Assembly: GCA_030605085.1 (NCBI GenBank)
Contig: JAUWBH010000048.1
Coordinates: 1 to 33,316, forward strand
DNA from: Promethearchaeota archaeon
GTDB taxonomy: Archaea > Asgardarchaeota > Lokiarchaeia > Sigynarchaeales > SOKP01
Length of the DNA stretch: 33,316 nt
Reading direction: 5' to 3'
Shown here: piece after piece, positions 16,291-23,876 of the stretch
How the letters are laid out: each line of letters starts with the position of its first letter
Position numbering within the stretch: the stretch's first letter is position 1
Notes under the pieces: generated by a model
Seen by the model: only the letters and a program-made list of their open reading frames with translations
The model's database searches: none
What the model was told of the DNA's origin: nothing
Program-made: the position numbers and the translations under genes

Positions 16291-17424
16291 TTAAAATCCT
16301 CTCTGCCAGAACCAAAAGAGCATTTTTCCCATTAATGGCGTTTCCATACCAGCAAACATATGATTTCCTTTTTCAAAAACAATGTAATTTTCAGGTTTTA
16401 AGTTAAGAAATTTTTTATTTATCTCAAAATTTTCGTAATTTATCATTTCGTCATCCTTACAATGTGCTAACATAACTCGATAATCGTTATCAACATCCCA
16501 ATAGACTGGATGTTCGAAAAATCCCTTTTTTTTATTGAAAGAATTTAAGATTGGAGAGACTATTCTATTTTGCAAATCTGTAGGCTCAAGATTTATACCT
16601 AATAATTCATATCCTGCCTTTATTAACCTTTCCCTACTCCAAATTCCAAATTTTAACTTTCTAGTAGCGGTCATTTGAAGGTCTGCCCATGTGGCAGCTG
16701 CCATTACAAATTTTACCCGTTGATCTAAATAACCTTCATTTAACACAATACCGCCCCCTTGAGATATTCCCCAAGCGATTATTTCTTCTGAATTCACATC
16801 TCCAATGTCTTTAGCACGCTTTTCAATGTAATCTACGACCTTATTAAAATCTTTAATGATGTATCCCATCTCCCATTTATTCCCAAACCTTGCTTCATTA
16901 TGCCCTCTTGAATCGTAAAATAAAACCACTAAACCAATGAAAGATAATGGAATGCCAAAAGAGTAGTAATCTTGTCTAATACCATTCAAGCCATGGCACA
17001 TAACTAGCACGGGTGCATTCTTTTTAGGTGTTGTAGGACTTCTTACGAGTTCACCAGGTAAGTAATAACCTCCTCCGATTGGAATTTTAATTTCTTCAAA
17101 AGATACTTGATCCGAGTAAACATCAAAGTATCGTCGACCCATTTTATAATCAATTCTCCTAAAAGACCAAATAATCGCCATGAGGGACATTGAGAAAAAT
17201 GTAACACCCAAAATAAAGCTCGGAAGCCACGCGATTCCACATAATTCCCAACCGAGATCTAATTTTAATGGTAATAATTGGAGCCAGTATGGTAGCCAAA
17301 AAAAGAATTGAGGCACAGTAAAAAAAAGAACATGTTTAATTAGTAAATCTCTAAGATATTTGCTGTGCCAATTTATACTTTCCCAAGATACTCCATCCAA
17401 AAATTTTTGCGCGCCGCCCTTCAT
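16291..17424 (-). CDS. Alpha/beta hydrolase with N-terminal membrane segments
   Basis: 377 residues. Two hydrophobic helices (about 29-53 and 62-87) precede an alpha/beta hydrolase domain: oxyanion/lid entry CHGLNG (143-148), FYDSRGHNEA, nucleophile Ser221 in GISQGG, acid D324 or D325 (HCKDDEM) and His355 (KGNHMF). It should be a membrane-tethered serine hydrolase or lipase/esterase. Its ATG overlaps the stop of the upstream gene (17421-18224) by four bases (ATGA), so the two are coupled; both share the layout and are likely paralogues. Substrate unknown. Confidence 0.85.
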   Translation of the reverse strand: MKGGAQKFLDGVSWESINWHSKYLRDLLIKHVLFFTVPQFFFWLPYWLQLLPLKLDLGWELCGIAWLPSFILGVTFFSMSLMAIIWSFRRIDYKMGRRYFDVYSDQVSFEEIKIPIGGGYYLPGELVRSPTTPKKNAPVLVMCHGLNGIRQDYYSFGIPLSFIGLVVLFYDSRGHNEARFGNKWEMGYIIKDFNKVVDYIEKRAKDIGDVNSEEIIAWGISQGGGIVLNEGYLDQRVKFVMAAATWADLQMTATRKLKFGIWSRERLIKAGYELLGINLEPTDLQNRIVSPILNSFNKKKGFFEHPVYWDVDNDYRVMLAHCKDDEMINYENFEINKKFLNLKPENYIVFEKGNHMFAGMETPLMGKMLFWFWQRGF

Positions 17425-18224
17425 CGTCTTTCATAAAAATTTTTTTTTTTCTTATAAAATGGCTTGAGTTTTTGCTTTATTTTAATGCTAAAAAATGCAG
17501 CAGCACTATGCTCTACACTTGTCCCCCAATGTCCCCCAAAATTAAAAACTAGAAAATCTCCCTGTTTTAACCCTAAATTCTTTCGATTTTTTTCAAAATC
17601 TTCAAGAAGTACGATTTTATCGTCCTTACAATGGACTAAATAAACTTTATTTGAATTTTTCCACTTTTTAATTTTGTTATCATCTATTAAATACATTGAA
17701 TTTCCACAAATAGCTTTAACATCGTCATCTGGCAACCCTTCGAGAAGAACAACTTCGGCTCCGAGATCCGTTCCAAAATATATAAGTTTGTCTCCATCGA
17801 CTCTCTCATCTTGACAAAATTTTTTTTTAATTATTGAAAAAATCTTTCGATATTTCTCGATATATTTTTCTCTTTTTAACTTTTTATTATATGATTCAAT
17901 ACATAAAGTAGGATATCCTTGTAAAGCAAAATGAGCTCCCCAATGCTCAAAAAAGGGATATCTTTTATCTTGTCTTGGAAATATTATAACTCCTGGCATT
18001 TTATTATAGTCTAAGAAATCTCTAGATGTATATAAATAGCACCTAATAACATTTCCTTCTAAATCATTTATTGATATTTTTTCCATTTCTAAATTATCAG
18101 TTATAACACGATCCCACCTTTTACGGATTTTATCTATCTTCATCTTAAAATTCATGGTGATAAAATATAGTAATAAAGTTAGAAATGTAATAAACAATAC
18201 CCAAAATACAATTATCATTACCAT
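17421..18224 (-). CDS. Alpha/beta hydrolase-like protein with Asp in the nucleophile position
   Basis: 267 residues. One N-terminal membrane helix (about 3-26), then a shortened alpha/beta hydrolase fold. Where the neighbour has GISQGG, this protein has GTDLGA (D153); the acid (HCKDDKI, D201/D202) and His (GGHWGT, H232) remain. The triad would thus be Asp-Asp-His, as in haloalkane dehalogenases and epoxide hydrolases, or the protein is a catalytically dead paralogue. Conserved length relations to the neighbour (CKDD to His about 30 residues) support relatedness. Its stop overlaps the next gene's ATG. The partner-like arrangement suggests a heteromeric pair. Confidence 0.7.
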   Translation of the reverse strand: MVMIIVFWVLFITFLTLLLYFITMNFKMKIDKIRKRWDRVITDNLEMEKISINDLEGNVIRCYLYTSRDFLDYNKMPGVIIFPRQDKRYPFFEHWGAHFALQGYPTLCIESYNKKLKREKYIEKYRKIFSIIKKKFCQDERVDGDKLIYFGTDLGAEVVLLEGLPDDDVKAICGNSMYLIDDNKIKKWKNSNKVYLVHCKDDKIVLLEDFEKNRKNLGLKQGDFLVFNFGGHWGTSVEHSAAAFFSIKIKQKLKPFYKKKKNFYERR

Positions 18225-18241
18225 TTTACCTTAAACAATTT

Positions 18242-19657
18242 TTAATATTTAGGACGAAGATCTAAGATCCTTTTTTCTTTTAATTGAGTTTCCATGCCCA
18301 AGGACCTCGAGATCTCATCTGGAGTCATTATATTAATCATATTTGGAGAAATTTCCATATTTTCCTTAATGTAATTTGCTAAATTTTCAATAAATTTTTT
18401 TTTATTCAGTTTTTTGGATTTTCTTGGACTTACATTAACTATTAATTCATCTATCATTGATTCCCCCCGTTGAAGTATAATTTGCCACTCATCAATTGCC
18501 TCGTATTCAGGCATAATCGTATAAAATTGATTTAGATCGATTAGCGTTCCTTTAACCTTGTCAAATTTAACATCTTTCACTTCAGAAACTCTACTAATCA
18601 TTGATGAGATGATAGGCACTGTTCTTCCACAGTATGGGCATTTTTCGTATCTAATCCCTTCCTCGGCAATGTCACCTGTACGATAATTCATAACTATTGT
18701 CCCATGACCACCAAGCGCAGTCCAGACTAATTCTCCTTTCTCCTCAGGACCTACGCGATCTCCTGTCTTAGGATCTATGCAATACCAGAATTCCAAATCA
18801 GGATAAGTATGATACCCCGTTAATTCACCATCAACCCCTTTAGGATGCGGACATTCGAAGGGAGCCATACGGGCTTCTGTAAAACCGTAAGCAGCACAAA
18901 TCTTAGGATCTTGCGCGTTCATTGAATTTAATAATTCTGTTATTCTCTTTCTGAAGGTTAGAGTACATTTATCTCCGCCTGTTATCAATAAACGAATATC
19001 CTGTAAAAATTTTTCATATCCGTATGCAGTTTTAAAAGTATGATACATATAACCAGGAACTCCAACGAATACCGTTCCTTTCATCGCCATTGTTATATCT
19101 ACGATTTTTTGAGTCCCAAGAATTTTACCTCCTCCTGTATGAATTGCTGTAAGTCCAACACCTGTAGTAGCATAGTAAACCAGCCAAAAAGCAAGATGAG
19201 GAGAATAGGGAAAGGAATTGATGACAACATCTTTTTCATTCATTCCAGTTACTTCGCCTAAGCGTTTTGCTACGGGCATCATTATATTTTCCATGTCCCA
19301 GCTTGAAAACCAAAAGGGGGTGCTAAATGCGGTCCTACCCGTCGTTGCGATCATAAATCGTGGTTGATATTCGGGGTCTTCCGTTTTTTGCATAATATAA
19401 TACGCGGGCATAAATGGGTTCTCGTCCACGGGAGCAATATCTTTTTTGCTCGTTAATGGAAATTTTTTAATAAAATCATCAATAGAATTAATATTTAGCG
19501 AATCTATATTATTTTCTTTCATCATCTTTTTATACGCGGGATGGTATTTTGCTACTTCTTGAACCATTATTTTTACTTTTTTATCCTGCAATTTTGCTTG
19601 TTCTTCAAAAGACATTGAATCCCAATTATTTAATGCGTGCTGCAATTTCTTTATCAC
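18242..19657 (-). CDS. Adenylate-forming CoA ligase, phenylacetate-CoA ligase (PaaK)-like
   Basis: 471 residues, near the usual length of PaaK-type enzymes. AMP-binding motifs: ATTGRTAFSTP (104-114, P-loop equivalent), AAYGFTEARMAPFECPH (255-271), YRTGDIAEEG (325-334). A CPYCGRT motif (340-346) and the earlier C269 fit the metal site found in many PaaK-like proteins; MISRVSEVKDVKFDKV marks the hinge before the small C-terminal domain. It activates a carboxylate as acyl-AMP and then acyl-CoA. The acid is not known. Downstream are the two hydrolases (stop to start 18 bp), so it may be one unit. Confidence 0.87.
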   Translation of the reverse strand: MIKKLQHALNNWDSMSFEEQAKLQDKKVKIMVQEVAKYHPAYKKMMKENNIDSLNINSIDDFIKKFPLTSKKDIAPVDENPFMPAYYIMQKTEDPEYQPRFMIATTGRTAFSTPFWFSSWDMENIMMPVAKRLGEVTGMNEKDVVINSFPYSPHLAFWLVYYATTGVGLTAIHTGGGKILGTQKIVDITMAMKGTVFVGVPGYMYHTFKTAYGYEKFLQDIRLLITGGDKCTLTFRKRITELLNSMNAQDPKICAAYGFTEARMAPFECPHPKGVDGELTGYHTYPDLEFWYCIDPKTGDRVGPEEKGELVWTALGGHGTIVMNYRTGDIAEEGIRYEKCPYCGRTVPIISSMISRVSEVKDVKFDKVKGTLIDLNQFYTIMPEYEAIDEWQIILQRGESMIDELIVNVSPRKSKKLNKKKFIENLANYIKENMEISPNMINIMTPDEISRSLGMETQLKEKRILDLRPKY

Positions 19658-19675
19658 TATTTTAATAATTCTAAT

Positions 19676-19873
19676 TTAATCTAATTCTTCCAAAGTTAAT
19701 TCTCGTAATCTTTTAGATTTACATTTCTTATTTGCACAACGATTACGCTTTTTTTTTGCACATTTTAAACAAATGATACGGAGACACTCTTGACAAATTA
19801 GTAATTTATTATTAATACCAATAGGCTGGTGAGGGCTAAGTAAAAATCCGCATTCATTACACGATTTTGTCAT
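19676..19873 (-). CDS. Small eight-cysteine zinc protein (FYVE/PHD/RING-like cross-brace spacing)
   Basis: 65 residues. Cys pattern: C5-x2-C8-x18-C27-x2-C30-x4-C35-x2-C38-x7-C46-x4-C51, followed by a basic stretch (KSKRLRELTLEELD). Four Cys pairs in this order are the layout of FYVE/PHD/RING-like zinc fingers that bind two zinc ions in a cross-brace, though other double zinc ribbons cannot be excluded. No long partner domain. It lies 18 bp upstream of the CoA ligase gene's ATG, on the same strand, so it is probably the first gene of that unit. Function unknown. Confidence 0.65.
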   Translation of the reverse strand: MTKSCNECGFLLSPHQPIGINNKLLICQECLRIICLKCAKKKRNRCANKKCKSKRLRELTLEELD

Positions 19874-20003
19874 GTTTACATCAATATTATTTTGATTTAT
19901 TTAAAAATAAAAACTATTAATTTTAGAAAATATCTCAAAATTTTAATATCTTTAATTAATTCATAAAGAAAACATTATTTCAAATATCTTCTTAGTAATA
20001 AAA

Positions 20004-20012
20004 TTTTATAAG
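20004..20012 (+). promoter_or_regulatory. Likely TATA box of the IMPDH/GMP reductase-family gene
   Basis: TTTTATAAG lies 59 bp upstream of ATG 20071. A CGGAGAAC ribosome-binding site (20058-20065) follows, giving a leader of roughly 35 nt. Confidence 0.5.
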
Positions 20013-20070
20013 CAAAAATTTCTTTATAATTAAAATTTAAAAATTTTTAAACAAAATCGGAGAACTTAAA

Positions 20071-21534
20071 ATGACAGATTATTACCGTAAAAAAGCTTGT
20101 ACAGATAAATATATAACAACCTTTGACGATGTTATCATCCTTCCAGGATTTACTCGCTTCAAACCTACTGAAGTTGATCTCTCTTCGAAGATAGGAAGTT
20201 ACGAGTTTAATTTACCTATTATGTCTGCGGCAATGGACACCGTAACTGAAACCTCAATGGCGATTAAAATGGCATTATTTGGTGGTTTAGGCGTCCTTCA
20301 TCGTAATTGTTCATATGAAAAACAATTGGAGATGGTTCGACACGTAAAAAGGGCAAGATCTTTTGTTATTGAAGATGTAGCAACGATAAAACCTGACGAA
20401 CCAGTGAAAAAAGCCAAACATTTTATGGAAAATTATGGGATTAGTGGGCTTGTGGTCGTTAATGATAGTAATAAAGTGTGTGGTATTTTCACTAAAAGGG
20501 ATATTCCTTATTCGGAGGAAGCCTGCCAAAAAGGACTAGTTAAAGATTATATGACCAAAGAAGTTATTTCTATTAAACCAAATGTTTCTCGAGAAGAAGC
20601 TTTAGAAACTTTATTTAGACATCGGATTGAAAAATTACCGATTATTGAAAACGGGCATTTACAGGGGTTAATTACGATAAAAGATTTAAAACCAGAATTT
20701 CCATTAGCTTCAATAGACGAGGAAGGACGATTACTATGTGGTCTAGCCATTAGCCCAAAATATCCGACATCTCAAGAGTCAAAAAATATTCTTAAAGAAA
20801 TTGATAAATATGTGGATATTTTTTTCATAGATGTAGCTGATTTTTATAAGGAGGATGATATTGAGGGGACCAGGAAATTAATAGATTTTTTAGATGCGGA
20901 TTTTGTAATCGGTAATATTGGAACATATGAGGCAGCCGAATATATTTTAACACAATGTGATTATTCAGAGAAATTTATTGCATTAAAAGTTGGAATGGGT
21001 TCAGGTTCAATATGTACCACTTCTATTCAAACAGGTGTAGGGGCTCCTACATTTTTTGCAACTGCACAAGTAGCCGATGCTATAGCGGATTATAATCCAA
21101 AAATTAATTTAATTGCTGATGGAGGGTTTAAAAATCCTGGTGATTTGCCAAAAGCATTTGCAGCAGGAGCAGATATGATTATGTCTGGACACTTTTTTGC
21201 GGGTTGTACCGAAAGTCCAGGATATATTGATACAATTCAAGGCAGAAAGGTAAAGATTTATCGAGGTATGGGCAGTAAAGAAGCACGTTCTACAAATTAT
21301 ATATTAGATCGATATAGCGAAGAAGCAAAAATGCTTCCTGAGGGAGTATCTGATTATGTACCCTTTGTTGGAGATCTTGAAGGAGTATTATTAACATTAA
21401 AAGAGGGGTTATCTAATGGTATGGTTTATACTGGAGCTCAGAACATCTCAGAATTGAAAAAAGCTAAAATTGGATTAATAACTGCCATAGGACAAGCTGA
21501 ACAAAGACCCCACGATCTTTTAGGAAAATTTTAA
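20071..21534 (+). CDS. IMP dehydrogenase / GMP reductase-family protein with two CBS domains
   Basis: 487 residues. (beta-alpha)8 barrel interrupted by two CBS domains (about 95-205). Catalytic loop VGMGSGSICTTS with Cys315; YRGMGSKEA (flap-preceding motif) and EGVSDYVPFVG follow. Against plain IMP dehydrogenase, the loop reads CTTS rather than CITQ, IDVADF replaces IDSSQG, and TGVGAP with GGFKNPGDLPKAF resembles GMP reductase. GMP reductases with CBS domains exist (actinobacterial and protist examples). It either oxidises IMP to XMP or reduces GMP to IMP. The C-terminal QRPHDL is IMPDH-like. PurH follows, so purine metabolism is certain; direction is not. Confidence 0.85.
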   Translation: MTDYYRKKACTDKYITTFDDVIILPGFTRFKPTEVDLSSKIGSYEFNLPIMSAAMDTVTETSMAIKMALFGGLGVLHRNCSYEKQLEMVRHVKRARSFVIEDVATIKPDEPVKKAKHFMENYGISGLVVVNDSNKVCGIFTKRDIPYSEEACQKGLVKDYMTKEVISIKPNVSREEALETLFRHRIEKLPIIENGHLQGLITIKDLKPEFPLASIDEEGRLLCGLAISPKYPTSQESKNILKEIDKYVDIFFIDVADFYKEDDIEGTRKLIDFLDADFVIGNIGTYEAAEYILTQCDYSEKFIALKVGMGSGSICTTSIQTGVGAPTFFATAQVADAIADYNPKINLIADGGFKNPGDLPKAFAAGADMIMSGHFFAGCTESPGYIDTIQGRKVKIYRGMGSKEARSTNYILDRYSEEAKMLPEGVSDYVPFVGDLEGVLLTLKEGLSNGMVYTGAQNISELKKAKIGLITAIGQAEQRPHDLLGKF

Positions 21535-21689
21535 TTTCTGTCTTTATAACCCACAATGGCGTAGGACTTAATCTATCTTTCAAAAATCGATTTATTATTA
21601 AATCTTTATTAAAAAAATTTTAACGATAATAAAATATAGGGTATCTTGTGTTTATTATGTAGTGTTATTAAAAAACAAAATGAATATTT

Positions 21690-23288
21690 ATGAAAAAAAT
21701 TGAAAGGATATTAGTATCTGTTTTTAACAAAAATAGTGTAGTCGAATTTGTAAAGACTTTAAAAAATGAATTTGGAGTGGAGATTTTATCAACAGGAGGT
21801 ACTGGGCGATTGCTGGAAAAAAATGGAATCAATTTCACTAAAATTTCTGAATATACGGGATCTCCAGAGATGTTCGATGGGAGGGTAAAAACTTTACATC
21901 CTAAAATTGAAGGAGGCATACTTTATCGTAGAAGATTTGAAAGAGACATTGAAGACGCAAAAAAATATAACATCCCAACGATTGATATGGTTATATGCAA
22001 CTTATATCAGTTTAAAGAAGCAATTGCCAAGCCAAATATTACTTTAGAAGAGGCTTTAGAAATGATAGATATTGGCGGACCAACTATGATTAGAGCAGCG
22101 GCAAAAAATTTTCCTGATGTTGTTGTTATACCTGATCCTAAATATTACGATAAAATTCTTGAAGAATTAAGAAGCGAAGAAGGTATTAGTGATAAAACGA
22201 GAGCTACTCTTGCTCAAGATGTTTTTACGATCATGGCTGATTACAATGCTGCAATCGCGAACTTTCTTCAAAATTATTACAACCCAAATGAGAAAATGGG
22301 AAAAAATTTAATTAAAGTATATGAGAAAGTACAAGATTGCAGGTATGGAGAAAATTGGGATCAAGCCGCTGCTTATTACAGAGACTTATCTGCAAAGTAT
22401 GGTCTGCATAATTTTAAACAAATAGGCGGAAAACAAATATCTTTTAATAATTTTCTTGATATGTGTTGTATTCAAATTCTTTTAGACTTTGGAAAGGAAC
22501 ATTATGTCACAGCTATTTTAAAACATACTTCTCCTAATGGAATAGCAATTGATAAGAAAAGCCTAATAAAATCAGTCCAAATGGCGTTTAGTTGTGATCC
22601 TCTTTCCGCATTTGGAGGAATATGGGGCGTAAATCAAGAATTATCAAAGGAAATTGCTGATTACATAGTAAATAAGGAAAAAATATATGTAGACATAATA
22701 ATGGCTCCTTCATTTGAACCAGAGGCACTTGAAATTTTAAAAACAAAAAAAAGCATGATAATTTTAGAATATGGGGATTTTCTTGATAAAAGAGAACTGA
22801 TCTATAAGAATCTAGAGATTCGAGGCGTATTAGGGGGAGCTGTTGTTCAAGAATATGATTATAAGCCTGTTGTCAAAGAATGGAAAGTAGTTAGTAAGAG
22901 AAAAGTAAACGAAAAAGAAAAAGAAGCCTTAATCTTTGCCTATAAAGTTTCAAAATGGGCTAAATCTAATTCTGCGTGTTTTGCTCAAACTTACGATAAC
23001 GGAATTTATACTATTGGAATTGGAGCAGGGCAGCAAAGTCGCGTTCACGTTGTTAAATTAGCTGCTCAAAAAGCAAAAGAATTTGGTCATAGTAATGAAT
23101 TAATAGATTCGGTAATGGGTACAGATTCATTTTTTCCATTTCCAGATGGTCTAGAGGCTGCAGTAGAGGCAGGAGCAAAAGCTATTATTAACCCTGGAGG
23201 TTCTATTAGAGACGATGCTATCATAAAAAGAGCTAATGAACTAAATTGCGCTCTAATCTTCTGTGGTAAAAGAGTTTTTAGACATTGA
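21690..23288 (+). CDS. purH: Bifunctional AICAR transformylase / IMP cyclohydrolase
   Basis: 532 residues, full length for PurH. N-terminal MGS-like cyclohydrolase: STGGT (34-38), FDGRVKTLHPK (62-72), VICNLYQF, IDIGGPTMIRAAAKN (127-140). C-terminal transformylase: ILKHTSPNG (K278, H279 catalytic pair), CDPLSAFGG, NSACFAQTYDNG, GIGAGQQSRV, GTDSFFPFPDGLEAAVEAG, and NPGGSIRD. It converts AICAR plus formyl donor to FAICAR and closes the ring to IMP, the last two steps of de novo purine synthesis. Start ATG at 21690; an upstream ATG at 21680 is in another frame. It follows the IMPDH/GMP reductase-family gene by 155 bp. Confidence 0.94.
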   Translation: MKKIERILVSVFNKNSVVEFVKTLKNEFGVEILSTGGTGRLLEKNGINFTKISEYTGSPEMFDGRVKTLHPKIEGGILYRRRFERDIEDAKKYNIPTIDMVICNLYQFKEAIAKPNITLEEALEMIDIGGPTMIRAAAKNFPDVVVIPDPKYYDKILEELRSEEGISDKTRATLAQDVFTIMADYNAAIANFLQNYYNPNEKMGKNLIKVYEKVQDCRYGENWDQAAAYYRDLSAKYGLHNFKQIGGKQISFNNFLDMCCIQILLDFGKEHYVTAILKHTSPNGIAIDKKSLIKSVQMAFSCDPLSAFGGIWGVNQELSKEIADYIVNKEKIYVDIIMAPSFEPEALEILKTKKSMIILEYGDFLDKRELIYKNLEIRGVLGGAVVQEYDYKPVVKEWKVVSKRKVNEKEKEALIFAYKVSKWAKSNSACFAQTYDNGIYTIGIGAGQQSRVHVVKLAAQKAKEFGHSNELIDSVMGTDSFFPFPDGLEAAVEAGAKAIINPGGSIRDDAIIKRANELNCALIFCGKRVFRH

Positions 23289-23293
23289 TGATA

Positions 23294-23315
23294 TTAAAGC
23301 AATTCTTTGCTTTAA
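23294..23315. terminator. Inverted repeat just after purH
   Basis: TTAAAGCA (23294-23301), loop of six, TGCTTTAA (23308-23315): an 8-bp perfect stem starting six bases past the stop of purH. It may be a 3'-end processing or termination signal. Confidence 0.5.
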
Positions 23316-23540
23316 AACGATACAGTTTTTAATAACTATAAAAATGATCGTACCATTTTCTTAAAACTTAAAGGTTCCATATTGAATACAATGAATCTGT
23401 TCTTAAATTTACATATAACAAATTTTGGAACAGTACTTTATTGCAATCCCGTTTTCAAATATTGAAGAATAAATTTATAAACTCGTAAGTATATTTTTAC
23501 ATACAAAAAAAAACTCATATTTCTTACAAATAATTGTTCA

Positions 23541-23550
23541 ATTTATATAA
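23541..23550 (+). promoter_or_regulatory. Likely TATA box of the 97-residue protein
   Basis: ATTTATATAA lies about 25 bp upstream of ATG 23573, so the transcript would be nearly leaderless. A second candidate, AAATTTATAA, is at 23471. Confidence 0.45.
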
Positions 23551-23572
23551 TATAGGGGGACTATATTAAGAA

Positions 23573-23866
23573 ATGGATTTCTTTTTAAAGCATTTGAAAG
23601 AGACTCTTGAAGCTATTAATAAACTAATAGAAACCAACATAAATATTGTTAATACTAAAAGAATTCGAAGATGTATTAATGTTAAATCTTCTGACAGATC
23701 TAAAATAAATTTTATTTGGAGATCCCTTAATTATCTGGAGGGAGAGGGAATATTAGAGCCTAATGGTGCAATTAAACCAAAGAATTATAAGATCCATCCA
23801 AAAGAAAAAATTGACATTGAAGAATTCATTTCTATAACTGATAAAAAGAGAAATAAGAATATTTAA
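23573..23866 (+). CDS. Small winged-helix-like protein, 97 residues
   Basis: Helix-rich N-terminus (MDFFLKHLKETLEAINKLIE), then NTKRIRRCINV, SKINFIWRSLNYLEGEGILE and PKNYKIHPK, a pattern of helices and a beta hairpin typical of winged-helix proteins (the IWRSLNYLEGEGIL segment resembles the recognition helix and wing). No clear family. It lies tail to tail with the 904-residue gene, which also shows winged-helix-like repeats, ten bases apart. Possibly a transcription regulator; not shown. Confidence 0.55.
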   Translation: MDFFLKHLKETLEAINKLIETNINIVNTKRIRRCINVKSSDRSKINFIWRSLNYLEGEGILEPNGAIKPKNYKIHPKEKIDIEEFISITDKKRNKNI

Positions 23867-23876
23867 AACTTTAAAC

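Noticed and set aside
20311..20750. Antisense ORFs over the IMPDH/GMP reductase-family gene
   Set aside because: Shadows of a well-supported gene.
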